Shown: positions 10,223 through 19,713 of the stretch, one piece after another
How the letters are laid out: the number at the start of each line of letters is the position of its first letter
How positions within the stretch are numbered: position 1 is the stretch's first letter
Assembly: GCF_002958735.1 (NCBI RefSeq)
Contig: NZ_PPGH01000035.1
Span: 212,001-276,000 of the forward strand
Direction: 5' to 3'
Origin: Chromatium okenii
GTDB lineage: Bacteria; Pseudomonadota; Gammaproteobacteria; Chromatiales; Chromatiaceae
Length of the DNA stretch: 64,000 nucleotides
Notes under the pieces: generated by a model
What the model was told of the DNA's origin: nothing
Databases searched by the model: none
The model's input: only the letters and a program-made list of their open reading frames with translations
Program-made: the position numbers and the translations under genes

Positions 10223-10354
10223 ATATTGATTCCTAAAGCTGAGTTGAAATGATAATTACTTGATACAGTTAAACACAGTGATTTGAACGTTGCGTGACGC
10301 TATTTGAATTCACATCGAATAGATTCGTGTGCCCAAACATCACAGATTAAAAGA

Positions 10355-10388
10355 AAAAAGATGGGTATGGTTAAACGCCCATCTTTTT
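10355..10388 (-). terminator. Rho-independent terminator of the glutathione peroxidase gene
   Basis: AAAGATGGG and CCCATCTTT form a perfect stem around a loop of about nine bases, with T-rich flanks on both strands. It sits 15 bp after the glutathione peroxidase stop codon when read on the minus strand. Confidence 0.75.
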
Positions 10389-10402
10389 ACGCATTGATTG
10401 CA

Positions 10403-10957
10403 TTAGGGCGCAGTTAATAATTCCTCAATTTTTTTCATTATCTTCGCACTGTCTGGTGCTGTTGTGCTGATGTAATAATCAACAAAATTGCCATGACGAT
10501 CAATCAGATATTTATAAAAGTTCCATTTCGGATAGGGTGCGCCAGCCGCAGCAAGACGTTCAAAAATTGGCGCAGCAGTACCATTTTTGACGCTTACTTT
10601 TTCAAACATCGGAAATTCAACTGAATAGGTCAAACGACAAAACTGTTGAATCTCTGCCTCCGATCCAGGGTCTTGATTGGCAAAGTCATTTGATGGAAAA
10701 CCCAGCACAACCAATCCGCGATCTTTGTATTTGTGATAAAGCGCCTCCAGCCCAGCATATTGCGGCGTAAATCCACATTTGCTGGCGGTATTGACAATCA
10801 AAAGCACTTTTCCTGCATAGGCTTGGCAGAGATTAACGGCCTCGTCACTCGCAAGATGCCGCACCTCAAGATCAAGCAGCGATGAACAAGGTTTAGAATC
10901 AGCAGCCAATGCTGGCGTGATTGCCGTTAAACTCAATGCTAACAGGGTGTTTTTCAT
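10403..10957 (-). CDS. Exported glutathione peroxidase family protein (Cys type)
   Basis: 184 residues. The N-terminus (KNTLLALSLTAITPALAAD) is a signal peptide with an Ala-x-Ala cleavage site, so the enzyme should be periplasmic. The peroxidase core shows the catalytic cysteine in NTASKCGFTPQ, the FPSNDFANQ block with the conserved Gln, and WNFYKYL with the conserved Trp-Asn. Such enzymes reduce hydrogen peroxide and lipid hydroperoxides, usually with thioredoxin as the real donor in bacteria. It stands alone on the minus strand with its own terminator and is divergent from fpr, with a 150 bp gap that probably holds both promoters. Confidence 0.92.
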   Translation of the reverse strand: MKNTLLALSLTAITPALAADSKPCSSLLDLEVRHLASDEAVNLCQAYAGKVLLIVNTASKCGFTPQYAGLEALYHKYKDRGLVVLGFPSNDFANQDPGSEAEIQQFCRLTYSVEFPMFEKVSVKNGTAAPIFERLAAAGAPYPKWNFYKYLIDRHGNFVDYYISTTAPDSAKIMKKIEELLTAP

Positions 10958-11106
10958 GGCGTATCGTTTCCAATATGATGATGGCTGTTAAGTTGAGTAA
11001 CCGCAGCGAGATTGCAATAGCGGACAGCGCACCGATTTTAGGTAATCACCATGCACCGCTGCGTAATTGTGGCAATACATAATAACGAACCATTTAGGAA
11101 TTAATA

Positions 11107-11850
11107 ATGAGCGATTGGGTAAAAGGGCAAGTGGTCGGTAAACAGCAATGGGCAGAAGGTTTGTATAGTTTACAATTCGATGCGCCTATTCACGCTTTTA
11201 AAGCCGGTCAATATATTAAAGTTGCGCTTGATATTGCTGGTGAACGCATTGGACGACCTTATTCATTAGTGAATGCGCCGCAGGAGCGTCCGCTAGAAAT
11301 CTTTTTTAATGAAGTGAATGGCGGATCGCTCACTGCGCCGCTATCAGCATTAAATATCGGCGATCCCGTGTGGTTAACCGCCGCTGCGGGCGGTATTTTT
11401 ACACTAGAAACAGTCGCGCCAGCCGAAACATTGTGGCTGCTGGCAACCGGCACTGGGCTGGGTGTTTATCTGTCGATTCTGCGCAGCGCCGAGCCGTGGG
11501 AGCGGTTTCAGCGGGTGATTCTCGTTCACGGTGTACGCCAAGTTGCTGATTTAGCTTATCAAGACCTGTTGGCGGAAATCAGTGAACGTCACGGCGAACG
11601 GTTCCGCATGATTGCCGCAGTCAGTCGAGAAACGGGCGCTCATCTGCTAAACGGTCGCATTACCGATTTGTTGACCAATGGCGAATTGGAAACGATTGCT
11701 GGCGCGACCATCGACCCGGCAACCAGTCACGTCATGCTGTGCGGCAATTCAGCGATGATTAAAGATGCCAAAATCATTCTTGAAGCGCGGGGGCTGGTGC
11801 GTCATCGCCGCCAAGCGCCCGGCCATTACACTACGGAGCAATACCATTGA
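11107..11850 (+). CDS. fpr: Ferredoxin--NADP(+) reductase
   Basis: 247 residues. The FAD-binding half has [12 protein letters not shown] (family motif RxYS) and the NADP-binding half has [15 protein letters not shown] and [12 protein letters not shown]. The C-terminus ends in an aromatic/His pair, as bacterial Fpr proteins commonly do. The enzyme moves electrons between NADPH and ferredoxin or flavodoxin, serving Fe-S repair and oxidative-stress responses. It sits between the divergent peroxidase gene and purC. A 2[4Fe-4S] ferredoxin that could be a partner is encoded 1 kb downstream on the other strand. Confidence 0.92.
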   Translation: MSDWVKGQVVGKQQWAEGLYSLQFDAPIHAFKAGQYIKVALDIAGERIGRPYSLVNAPQERPLEIFFNEVNGGSLTAPLSALNIGDPVWLTAAAGGIFTLETVAPAETLWLLATGTGLGVYLSILRSAEPWERFQRVILVHGVRQVADLAYQDLLAEISERHGERFRMIAAVSRETGAHLLNGRITDLLTNGELETIAGATIDPATSHVMLCGNSAMIKDAKIILEARGLVRHRRQAPGHYTTEQYH

Positions 11851-12740
11851 AATCAGCTACTTCGGCGCTTTACGAATCCACGTTATCCAGTCTGCCGCTG
11901 CTCGGACGTGGCAAGGTGCGTGATCTTTATCAGGTTGGCGTCGATCATTTGCTGGTGGTCGCCAGCGACCGACTGTCGGCATTCGATGTCGTGTTACCGC
12001 AACCGATTCCCAGCAAAGGCGAAGTGCTCACCCGTGTAGCCAATTTTTGGTTCGCTCGCACTGCGCATTTGGTACCGAATCATCTGGCACAAATTCCCGT
12101 GACTGCCGTGATTACCGATGTGAGCGAATTGGCGCAATTGGGTGATCGTGCGGTCGTGGTGCGCCGTCTCCAGCCACTGCCGATTGAAGCGATTGTGCGC
12201 GGCTATCTCATTGGTTCTGGATGGAAAGATTATCAGCGCCGCGGCGCAGTGTGCGGAATTGCGCTGCCTTCGGGATTGCAGCAAGCGCAGCAATTACCGG
12301 AACCGATTTACACGCCGTCAACCAAAGCTGAACTCGGCAGCCATGATGAAAATGTTGATTTTGCACAAACGGTTAAGCTGCTTGGCGCTGAATTAGCGGA
12401 ACAGGTGCGGGCGCTGAGTGTGGCGATTTATACCGATTGCGCTGCCTACGCTGCCGAGCGCGGCATTATTATTGCGGATACCAAATTTGAATTCGGTCTT
12501 GATGATCACGGCAAGCTGCATTTAATTGATGAAGTTTTAACACCAGATTCATCGCGGTTTTGGCCAGCCGATCAATATCAATTGGGCAGCAGTCCACCAA
12601 GTTTTGATAAGCAATTTGTGCGCGATTATTTGGAAACTCTGAATTGGGATAAGACACCGCCCGGTCCGCAATTGCCGCAAGAAATCATTGACCGCACGGC
12701 AGAGAAATATCGTGAAGCAGAACGACGGTTAACGGCTTAA
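11847..12740 (+). CDS. purC: Phosphoribosylaminoimidazole-succinocarboxamide synthase
   Basis: 297 residues, close to the long bacterial/yeast-type SAICAR synthetase length. Diagnostic blocks are [48 protein letters not shown] and [15 protein letters not shown]. The enzyme joins CAIR and aspartate using ATP in purine synthesis. The start appears to be TTG at 11847, overlapping the fpr stop codon (TTGA) with CGGAG upstream, so the two genes are translationally coupled. A terminator follows about 60 bp after the stop. Confidence 0.95.
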   Translation: MKSATSALYESTLSSLPLLGRGKVRDLYQVGVDHLLVVASDRLSAFDVVLPQPIPSKGEVLTRVANFWFARTAHLVPNHLAQIPVTAVITDVSELAQLGDRAVVVRRLQPLPIEAIVRGYLIGSGWKDYQRRGAVCGIALPSGLQQAQQLPEPIYTPSTKAELGSHDENVDFAQTVKLLGAELAEQVRALSVAIYTDCAAYAAERGIIIADTKFEFGLDDHGKLHLIDEVLTPDSSRFWPADQYQLGSSPPSFDKQFVRDYLETLNWDKTPPGPQLPQEIIDRTAEKYREAERRLTA

Positions 12741-12800
12741 CTGATCCGCGTATCGCACGGCGTAAAAACGGCATTTTTTTGTTCTTGAATGCCAGAAAAT

Positions 12801-12826
12801 AAGAAGCCCCAATAACGGGGCTTCTT
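12801..12826. terminator. Bidirectional terminator between purC and ferredoxin gene
   Basis: AAGAAGCCCC and GGGGCTTCTT form a ten-base perfect stem with a six-base loop between the convergent purC and ferredoxin genes. Confidence 0.85.
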
Positions 12827-12855
12827 GTTGTCAAATCATTCGAAATGGAAATGAT

Positions 12856-13140
<285 letters not shown>

Positions 13141-13156
13141 TTAAGACCGGCGGATA

Positions 13157-13636
<480 letters not shown>

Positions 13637-13756
13637 TTACATCCTGTTGTTGGCGCTGGTGCGCATTTCGCACAAGTTTGACAGCTCATTTGCAGCATGA
13701 AAAGCCAAGCGTTGTGGTAGCCCCGCCCACAATTTCTTATTTCAGGAACCTGATCC

Positions 13757-14509
13757 ATGATCGAAGCCCGCGTTTTAGTTGCGTATTGTGACGAACTGCT
13801 CAGTACTGCGTCGTTTGCCGATTACGCGCCGAATGGTTTACAGGTTGAAGGCGATCGCCCGATTCAGCGGCTGGTTAGCGGCGTGACTGCGAGTGCGGCA
13901 TTGTTGGAAGCAGCGCTGGCGCTGGAAGCCGATGCCATTGTGGTGCATCACGGTTGGTTCTGGAATCACGAAAATCCCTGTTTGATCGGCATCAAAGGGC
14001 GACGTGCAAGGACATTACTCAAAGCGGGCGCGAGTTTGATCGCCTATCATCTGCCGCTCGATGCGCATCCGCTGCTGGGCAATAACGCGATGCTGGGTCA
14101 GCGGCTCGGTTTCTGTGATCGGGAACCAACGACGCTGGGAAAAGGTCTGGTGTGGGTCGGTCGGCTGGCGCTGCCCGTGTTGCCCGCCACACTGGCGGAG
14201 CAGGTTTTCCAGCAATTGGGGCGAGCGGTTACGTTGGTAGACGGTAAACACGGAATGCTCGAACGAATCGCGTGGTGCAGTGGCGGCGGTCAGAACCATT
14301 TAGAACAAGCCGCTGCGCTGGGTGTAGATGCGTTTTTAAGTGGCGAAATCAGTGAGCAAACCACGCATTTGGCGCGTGAATACGGCATCTGTTATTTGGC
14401 TGCCGGTCATCACGCCACTGAACGCTACGGAATTCAGGCACTGGGTGCGCATCTTGCCGAGCAGTTTGGGCTGTGGCATCAGTTCATTGAGATCGACAAT
14501 CCGGCATAG
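13757..14509 (+). CDS. NIF3-like dinuclear metal centre protein (YbgI family)
   Basis: 250 residues beginning MIEARVLVAYCDELLST, with the family block ADYAPNGLQVEG. Likely metal ligands are in VVHHGWFW, IAYHLPLDAHP and the C-terminal GHHATERYGIQALGAHL. The family (NIF3/DUF34, E. coli YbgI) forms hexameric toroids with a two-metal site; roles in metal handling or as a GTP cyclohydrolase-like hydrolase have been proposed but not settled. It is divergent from coaD and followed by a 200 bp gap before petA in which no gene is seen. Confidence 0.92.
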   Translation: MIEARVLVAYCDELLSTASFADYAPNGLQVEGDRPIQRLVSGVTASAALLEAALALEADAIVVHHGWFWNHENPCLIGIKGRRARTLLKAGASLIAYHLPLDAHPLLGNNAMLGQRLGFCDREPTTLGKGLVWVGRLALPVLPATLAEQVFQQLGRAVTLVDGKHGMLERIAWCSGGGQNHLEQAAALGVDAFLSGEISEQTTHLAREYGICYLAAGHHATERYGIQALGAHLAEQFGLWHQFIEIDNPA

Positions 14510-14709
14510 ACGAGAGTGACTGAAAATCGCGGCTAAACCGTTATTTACTCGCTTTTCCTTGACCTTTTTCACGGGAATCGCAGACAATGCGCGGTCGATT
14601 TTATAGATAATCGTCATATTCTTATTTTCCACCTGAACGTTTCATCCAAGCTGCGTAGGAGTTGCCGAGAGCACTTGCGGTCTCTGAACCAGCCGGGGGA
14701 TATTGGCTT

Positions 14710-15306
14710 ATGAGCGCGGAAGGCGTGAACAAAATGAGGCGACGACTGCTCGTCGCTGCAACCAGCATAGTCGGTGCTGTCGGTACCGGTTATGCACTTG
14801 TCCCGTTCGTCGCATCGATGAACCCTAGCGCACGCGCTCGGGCTGCCGGTGCACCGGTCGAGGCAGATGTGAGTAAGTTAGAACCCGGTGCATTGCTTCG
14901 GGTCAAGTGGCGCGGTAAGCCAGTCTGGGTTGTGCATCGCACTCCCGAAATGATTGCGGCGTTGGCCAGCAACGATTCCAAATTGGTTGATCCCAAATCC
15001 GAAGTTGATCATCAGCCGCCGTATTGCCAAAATCCGACGCGATCGATTAAACCGGAATACTTGGTGGCGATTGGGATTTGCACCCATTTGGGCTGTTCGC
15101 CAACCTATCGTCCTGAATTTGGAACGGAAGACCTTGGTGCGGATTGGAAGGGCGGTTTCCATTGTCCGTGTCATGGTTCACGCTTTGACCTCGCAGCGCG
15201 GGTATTCAAAAACGTGCCAGCGCCAACCAATCTTTACATTCCCAAGCACACCTATCTCAACGCCACCACCATTCTGGTCGGTGAAGATCGGGGAGGAGCG
15301 GCCTGA
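14710..15306 (+). CDS. petA: Ubiquinol--cytochrome c reductase, Rieske iron-sulfur subunit
   Basis: About 198 residues from ATG 14710, which has GGGGGAT upstream; the frame stays open to 14662 but without a ribosome site. An N-terminal membrane helix with a Tat-like twin-arginine start (KMRRRLLVAATSIVGAVG) precedes the Rieske fold, with cluster ligands in CTHLGC and CPCHGS. It passes electrons from quinol to cytochrome c1 in the bc1 complex on the periplasmic side. The stop overlaps the petB start by one base (TGATG), beginning the petABC operon. Confidence 0.96.
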   Translation: MSAEGVNKMRRRLLVAATSIVGAVGTGYALVPFVASMNPSARARAAGAPVEADVSKLEPGALLRVKWRGKPVWVVHRTPEMIAALASNDSKLVDPKSEVDHQPPYCQNPTRSIKPEYLVAIGICTHLGCSPTYRPEFGTEDLGADWKGGFHCPCHGSRFDLAARVFKNVPAPTNLYIPKHTYLNATTILVGEDRGGAA

Positions 15307-16550
15307 TGAGTGCGGAAAAAAACGAAAACGCCAGTTGGATTGATAAACGCTTCCCACTGACTGAAACTTGGAAGGCACATCTCGCCGAATACTATGCTCC
15401 TAAAAACCTGAATTTCTGGTCATTTTTCGGTTCATTAGCGATTTTGACGCTGGTCATTCAGATCGTCACCGGCATTTGGCTGGCGATGAATTACAAACCG
15501 GATGCAGCACTGGCGTTTGCTTCCGTCGAATACATCATGCGTGATGTCGATTGGGGTTGGCTCATTCGCTACATGCACTCCACCGGTGCCTCGATGTTCT
15601 TCATCGTGATTTATCTGCACATGTTCCGCGCCCTACTTTGGGGTTCGTACCGCAAACCGCGTGAATTGCTGTGGATTCTCGGCGTAGTGATCTATTTGGC
15701 GATGATGGCAACGGCATTCTTTGGCTACCTGCTGCCTTGGGGTCAAATGTCGTACTGGGGCGCACAGGTGATCGTGAACCTATTTGCCGCAGTGCCAGTC
15801 GTCGGTGATGATCTGTCAGTGTGGGTGCGCGGCGATTATGTGATTTCCGACGTGACGCTCAACCGCTTCTTTGCCTTCCATTTCTTACTGCCGTTCGTAT
15901 TGGCAGCACTGGTGTTTATTCACATTGTCGCGCTGCATCATGTTGGCTCGAACAATCCTGATGGCATCGAAATCAAAGATGGTCCGAAAGGCAATCGTTG
16001 GAGCGACAAAGCGCCAGCAGACGGAATTCCATTCCATCCGTATTACACGGTGAAGGATTTCATGGGCGTAGTGGTGTTCCTCGCACTGTTCAGTTGGATC
16101 ATGTTTTATGCGCCAACGATGGGCGGCATCTTTTTGGAAGCGCCAAACTTCCAGCCAGCAAATCCGATGTTGACTCCGCCGCACATTGCACCGGTGTGGT
16201 ATTTCACGCCGTATTACGCGATGTTACGGGCAGTGCCGCCGCTGTGGGGTTCGCAATTCCCCGGCGTGGTTGTGATGTTCGGCGCGATTTTGATTTTCTT
16301 CGTGCTGCCGTGGCTGGATCGCAGTCCAGTGAAGTCGATTCGTTATAAAGGCCCGATCTTCAAAGTGGCATTAGCGATCTTTGCCGTGTCCTTCGTGGTT
16401 CTGGCGTGGTTGGGAATGCAGCCAGCATCGGATTTATCCACGTTGCTGTCGCAAATTTTCACGGTGTTGTATTTCGCCTTTTTCCTGTTGATGCCGATTT
16501 ACAGCTCACTGGATAAGACCAAGCCCGTTCCAGAGAGGGTCACCGCATGA
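15306..16550 (+). CDS. petB: Ubiquinol--cytochrome c reductase, cytochrome b subunit
   Basis: 414 residues with eight predicted membrane helices. Haem-ligand histidines are in WGWLIRYMHSTGAS/YLHMFR and in NRFFAFHFLLPF/HIVALHHVGSNNP. The quinol-oxidation site motif reads PVWY (PHIAPVWYFTPYYAML) in place of the mitochondrial PEWY, which is the usual beta/gammaproteobacterial version. The subunit carries the two b haems of the Q cycle. It overlaps petA by one base and petC by four (ATGA), so all three are translationally coupled. Confidence 0.97.
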   Translation: MSAEKNENASWIDKRFPLTETWKAHLAEYYAPKNLNFWSFFGSLAILTLVIQIVTGIWLAMNYKPDAALAFASVEYIMRDVDWGWLIRYMHSTGASMFFIVIYLHMFRALLWGSYRKPRELLWILGVVIYLAMMATAFFGYLLPWGQMSYWGAQVIVNLFAAVPVVGDDLSVWVRGDYVISDVTLNRFFAFHFLLPFVLAALVFIHIVALHHVGSNNPDGIEIKDGPKGNRWSDKAPADGIPFHPYYTVKDFMGVVVFLALFSWIMFYAPTMGGIFLEAPNFQPANPMLTPPHIAPVWYFTPYYAMLRAVPPLWGSQFPGVVVMFGAILIFFVLPWLDRSPVKSIRYKGPIFKVALAIFAVSFVVLAWLGMQPASDLSTLLSQIFTVLYFAFFLLMPIYSSLDKTKPVPERVTA

Positions 16551-17278
16551 GAAAGCTGATTATTGCTGCCCTGTTGCTGCTGTCGCCAACCGTGCTGTTA
16601 GCCAACGCTGAAGGGCCGGCGCTGCAAAGTTCTAACATCGACCTGCACGATCAAGCGTCGTTGCAGCGCGGTGCGAAATACTTCGTCAACTACTGCCTGG
16701 GTTGTCATTCGCTGCAATACATGCGCTACAACCGTTTGGCGAAAGACCTTGGCATTGATGAAGTGACGCTGCGGGAAAATTTGCTGTTTGGTGATGCCAA
16801 GCCGGGCGCTCTGATGGAAAACGCCATGCGTGCCGATGATCAGCTCAAATGGTTTGGCGTGGTGGTTCCAGATTTGACACTGGTCACACGCTGGCGCTCG
16901 CCGGATTGGGTGTATACCTATCTCAAGAGCTTCTACGTTGATTCGACCCGTCCTTACGGCGTTAACAACCTCATGTTCCCATTGGTTGCCATGCCGCATG
17001 GTTTGAGCAATTTGCAGGGCGTTCAGGAGCCGGTATTTGATCATCACCAAGCGGGTGCAACACCGGTGGTTGTCGGCGTCAAACTGGTGAAGGAAGGTCT
17101 GTTGTCACCAAAGGAATATGACAACATGGTGCGGGACATCACGGCGTTTTTAACTTACGCCGGTGAGCCAATCCAATTGGAGCGTCAACGGCTTGGCGTT
17201 TATGTATTGTTATTTCTCGGCTTCCTTTTCATTCTGGCTTACCTGATGAAAAAGGAATACTGGAAAGACATTCATTAA
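16547..17278 (+). CDS. petC: Ubiquinol--cytochrome c reductase, cytochrome c1 subunit
   Basis: 243 residues. A signal peptide (KLIIAALLLLSPTVLLANA) leads to a haem c site CLGCHSLQYMRYNRL. The sixth-ligand methionine is probably in NNLMFPLVAMPHGLS. A C-terminal membrane anchor (VLLFLGFLFILAYLMKK) ends the protein. Cytochrome c1 takes electrons from the Rieske protein and passes them to soluble cytochrome c. Last gene of petABC, followed by a clear terminator. Confidence 0.97.
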   Translation: MRKLIIAALLLLSPTVLLANAEGPALQSSNIDLHDQASLQRGAKYFVNYCLGCHSLQYMRYNRLAKDLGIDEVTLRENLLFGDAKPGALMENAMRADDQLKWFGVVVPDLTLVTRWRSPDWVYTYLKSFYVDSTRPYGVNNLMFPLVAMPHGLSNLQGVQEPVFDHHQAGATPVVVGVKLVKEGLLSPKEYDNMVRDITAFLTYAGEPIQLERQRLGVYVLLFLGFLFILAYLMKKEYWKDIH

Positions 17279-17290
17279 GCGTTGAATAAA

Positions 17291-17330
17291 ATGACCCGCG
17301 TGTTTAACGCGGGTCATCGCTGGTTTTTTG
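17291..17330 (+). terminator. Terminator after petABC
   Basis: ATGACCCGCG and CGCGGGTCAT form a ten-base stem with a short loop, 12 bp after the petC stop, followed by a T run after a short spacer (TTTTTT near 17324). Confidence 0.8.
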
Positions 17331-17543
17331 ATGTACTATTTACTATCTGCATCGCTTATCTACTGCAATAATATATCCGCTTTATTTCGCAGCTTGAGCG
17401 CGTCATTATCAGGACAATCAAATCTTTTCGCATCTTAAAGTCGCTAACTAGAAATGGTTAGCAATCTGTCTTTATCGAGTCTGCCATACAATTCCAATCT
17501 TGGAACTCTCAATCTGGCAATGACCGCAATCGGATGAATTGTA

Positions 17544-18152
17544 ATGATGTTATTTTCCGACCCCATTTGTCCTTATTGTCACCGCGTTAGAATGGTGCTT
17601 GCCGAAAAAGGTATTACGGTCGAAGTGGTGAATGTTGATGCCCACAATTTGCCCCGTGAAGTATTGGAAGTGAATCCTTACGGCACTGTGCCGACCTTCG
17701 TTGATCGTGATCTGCGTCTATACGAATCGCGGATCATCATGGAATACCTCGACGAACGTTTTCCGCATCCGCCATTGCTGCCGGTTGATCCGGTTTCCCG
17801 CGCCAGCGCCCGTTTGTTTATGTATCGAATAGATCAGGATTGGTATTCTTTAATGCGGCGCATTTTAAAAGGTAAACACGATGATGCGAATAAAGCGCGT
17901 AAAGAACTGCGTGAGAGTTTAATTGTCACTGCGCCAGTATTTGCTGCGCACAAATTCTTTATGAGCGATGAGTTTTCATTAGTAGATTGCTGCGTTGCGC
18001 CGCTGTTATATCGTTTGCCATTATTGGGAATTGAACTTCCGCAGCAAGCCAACGCGATTAACGTGTATAAAAAACGCATCTTCGCTTGGGAAGCCTTTCG
18101 TTTAAGTCTCACCGAGGCGGAAAAGGAGATGATTGCGGATATTGGACGATGA
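17544..18152 (+). CDS. sspA: Stringent starvation protein A (GST-fold RNA polymerase partner)
   Basis: 202 residues with the thioredoxin-like start LFSDPICPYCHRVRMVLAEK and the family's NPYGTVPTFVDRDLRLYESRIIMEYLDERFPHPPL. SspA binds RNA polymerase and helps stationary-phase and stress transcription; it has the GST fold but no GST activity. The petABC-sspAB order is typical of beta/gammaproteobacteria. The upstream 225 bp gap follows the petC terminator, so sspA probably has its own promoter. The stop overlaps the sspB start. Confidence 0.95.
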   Translation: MMLFSDPICPYCHRVRMVLAEKGITVEVVNVDAHNLPREVLEVNPYGTVPTFVDRDLRLYESRIIMEYLDERFPHPPLLPVDPVSRASARLFMYRIDQDWYSLMRRILKGKHDDANKARKELRESLIVTAPVFAAHKFFMSDEFSLVDCCVAPLLYRLPLLGIELPQQANAINVYKKRIFAWEAFRLSLTEAEKEMIADIGR

Positions 18153-18610
18153 ATGCACAGGTGGAAGCTGCCATGACCTCCAGCAAACCCTATCTCATTC
18201 GTGCACTTTATGAGTGGATTTTGGATAATCAAATGACACCGCATCTCGCTGTAGATGCCAATTATCCTGCAACTCAGGTGCCGTTGGAGTTCGTCACCGC
18301 CGGTCAAATTGTGCTGAATATCACGCCCAGCGCAGTGCATGGTTTGGTGATTGGCAACGACTGGATCGCGTTTAACGCCCGCTTTGGCGGTATTGCCCGC
18401 GAGATTATGGTACCGACCGAAGCAGTGCTCGGCATTTTCACCCGTGAAAACAATCAAGGAATGATGTTTCCTGATCCGATTTATCCCGACGCACCAGACA
18501 CGCCGCCAGCAGGTCCAACGCTCAAATCAGTGGGCAGCGGTGGCTCGCCAACTCCGCCCGATAAACCGAAAGGCAAGGGCAAAGCGCCCAGCCTCAAAAT
18601 CATCAAGTAA
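18149..18610 (+). CDS. sspB: ClpXP protease specificity-enhancing factor SspB
   Basis: About 153 residues from ATG 18149, which overlaps the sspA stop; ATG 18173 is an alternative and begins the conserved core SSKPYLIRALYEWILDNQMT. The substrate-binding domain continues through TPHLAVDA and VPLEFV to NARFGGIAREIMVP. The tail is Pro/Gly/Lys rich and ends GKAPSLKIIK, the short ClpX-binding module typical of SspB. The protein tethers ssrA-tagged proteins to ClpXP for degradation. Confidence 0.95.
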   Translation: MNAQVEAAMTSSKPYLIRALYEWILDNQMTPHLAVDANYPATQVPLEFVTAGQIVLNITPSAVHGLVIGNDWIAFNARFGGIAREIMVPTEAVLGIFTRENNQGMMFPDPIYPDAPDTPPAGPTLKSVGSGGSPTPPDKPKGKGKAPSLKIIK

Positions 18611-18619
18611 CCACTCATC

Positions 18620-18976
18620 ATGCGTCGAATTGTAAGTATTTTCATCGTGTTGCCGCTGCTTTGTGCCTGTTCCATGCCGCCTTCTGCATCGTCATTTTTC
18701 GAGACTGCGCAACAGTGGTGGCAGAGCTTCACGCTGACATTGGAACGATTCATTGCGCCAGACAAAGTTGCAAAACTTGAAGCAACTCAACACCTTGAAG
18801 TTGCAACCGTACTGATTGAAGCACTGAGAGAGCATCTGGCTGAAGATCAACTCGATCAAGCGCGTGCTGCGTTGGAGCAATTGCTGCCATTAACGGCTTC
18901 ACTTCCAGTTGATCTTCAACAAGAAATTGCGCGGCTGGAGGCGATGCTTGCCGATCAACCGCAGCAGGACATCTGA
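18620..18976 (+). CDS. Small hypothetical lipoprotein
   Basis: 118 residues. A lipoprotein signal (IVSIFIVLPLLCACS) has the lipobox LCAC with Cys at residue 16. The mature part is helical, with a Trp-Trp pair and a C-terminal half rich in Leu, Gln and Glu. No family was recognised. It sits nine bases after sspB and three bases before gdx on the same strand, so it is probably co-transcribed. Confidence 0.7.
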   Translation: MRRIVSIFIVLPLLCACSMPPSASSFFETAQQWWQSFTLTLERFIAPDKVAKLEATQHLEVATVLIEALREHLAEDQLDQARAALEQLLPLTASLPVDLQQEIARLEAMLADQPQQDI

Positions 18977-18979
18977 GCG

Positions 18980-19306
18980 ATGGATTGGCTGTTGCTACTG
19001 ATCGCCGGATTGTTTGAATGGGGCTGGCCAGTCGGTCTCAAATTCGGGATGACCGACGACGGTTTGCACTGGGGTTGGATTGCGTTCGCAGTGTTCTGCA
19101 TGTTCGCCAGCGGCACGTTGCTGTTGATCGCGCAGAAAACAATTCCGATGGGCACTGCCTACGCGGTGTGGACAGGAATCGGTGCAACTGGTGCGTTCAT
19201 TCTCGGCTTATTACTGTTTGCGGAACCGGCAACTCTGTCGCGGTTCTTCTTTGTCGGTTTAATTTTGATGGGAATCATCGGCTTAAAACTCACCGCTGCA
19301 TCCTGA
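18980..19306 (+). CDS. gdx: SMR-family guanidinium exporter (Gdx/SugE type)
   Basis: 108 residues with four membrane helices. The essential glutamate is in AGLFEWGWPVGLKFG, and the Gdx/SugE subgroup motif GTAYAVWTGIGATGAF is present. Members of this subgroup export guanidinium in exchange for protons and form antiparallel dimers. No guanidine riboswitch was recognised upstream; the gene follows the small lipoprotein gene by three bases. The subgroup call rests on motif memory, and a quaternary-ammonium exporter of the same family is the alternative. Confidence 0.85.
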   Translation: MDWLLLLIAGLFEWGWPVGLKFGMTDDGLHWGWIAFAVFCMFASGTLLLIAQKTIPMGTAYAVWTGIGATGAFILGLLLFAEPATLSRFFFVGLILMGIIGLKLTAAS

Positions 19307-19314
19307 TACTGCGT

Positions 19315-19713
19315 TTACCGCGTCTCAAATTTTGGCAATCCAGACTGTAAAAACCACGCATGATGGGCAGCGTCCCAGCGCCAGCGTTGTTGGTCAGTCA
19401 GTTGCTTGACCACCTGCCGATCTTCGTACAGATATTCAATCGACACCGTTTGCAGCGCCGTTGCTTTGTCCGGCATCCGCAGCGACTGCATCACGTCATA
19501 ACCCGTCAAACGCAACCCTTTGAAATTGATTGTCGGCGGCGGCGTTTGCGGATCGAGAAACGCCAGCGCCGTGTCGTAATAGCCCCAGCGCAGCGCCGCT
19601 TGATAACCATTCGTTGCTGCCTGTAACGCATTGGCGCGTTTATCTTTTTCTACCGTGCTGCAACCCGCTAACAGCAGCGCGGCAATGCCGAGGCACGTCA
19701 GCAGTATTTTCAC
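19315..19713 (-). CDS. Hypothetical lipoprotein
   Basis: 132 residues. The signal sequence KILLTCLGIAALLLAGCS has lipobox LAGC. The mature domain (ANALQAATNGYQAALRWGYY ... WRWDAAHHAWFLQSGLP) looks like a small NTF2/cystatin-like sensor fold, but I could not assign a family. Its start overlaps the stop of the yoaA-like helicase gene by four bases, so the two are coupled on the minus strand. Confidence 0.75.
   Translation of the reverse strand: MKILLTCLGIAALLLAGCSTVEKDKRANALQAATNGYQAALRWGYYDTALAFLDPQTPPPTINFKGLRLTGYDVMQSLRMPDKATALQTVSIEYLYEDRQVVKQLTDQQRWRWDAAHHAWFLQSGLPKFETR

Noticed and set aside
15306..16550. PVWY in cytochrome b where PEWY is the textbook quinol-site motif
   Set aside because: This substitution is the normal form in many beta- and gammaproteobacterial cytochrome b proteins, so it is not unusual.
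17318..17543. Possible small RNA between petC and sspA
   Set aside because: Only the petC terminator is structured; the rest shows no hairpin followed by a T run and no known RNA motif.
18960..18985. Guanidine riboswitch for gdx
   Set aside because: The gene is three bases after the preceding ORF, leaving no room for an aptamer, and no guanidine motif was seen in the upstream genes.
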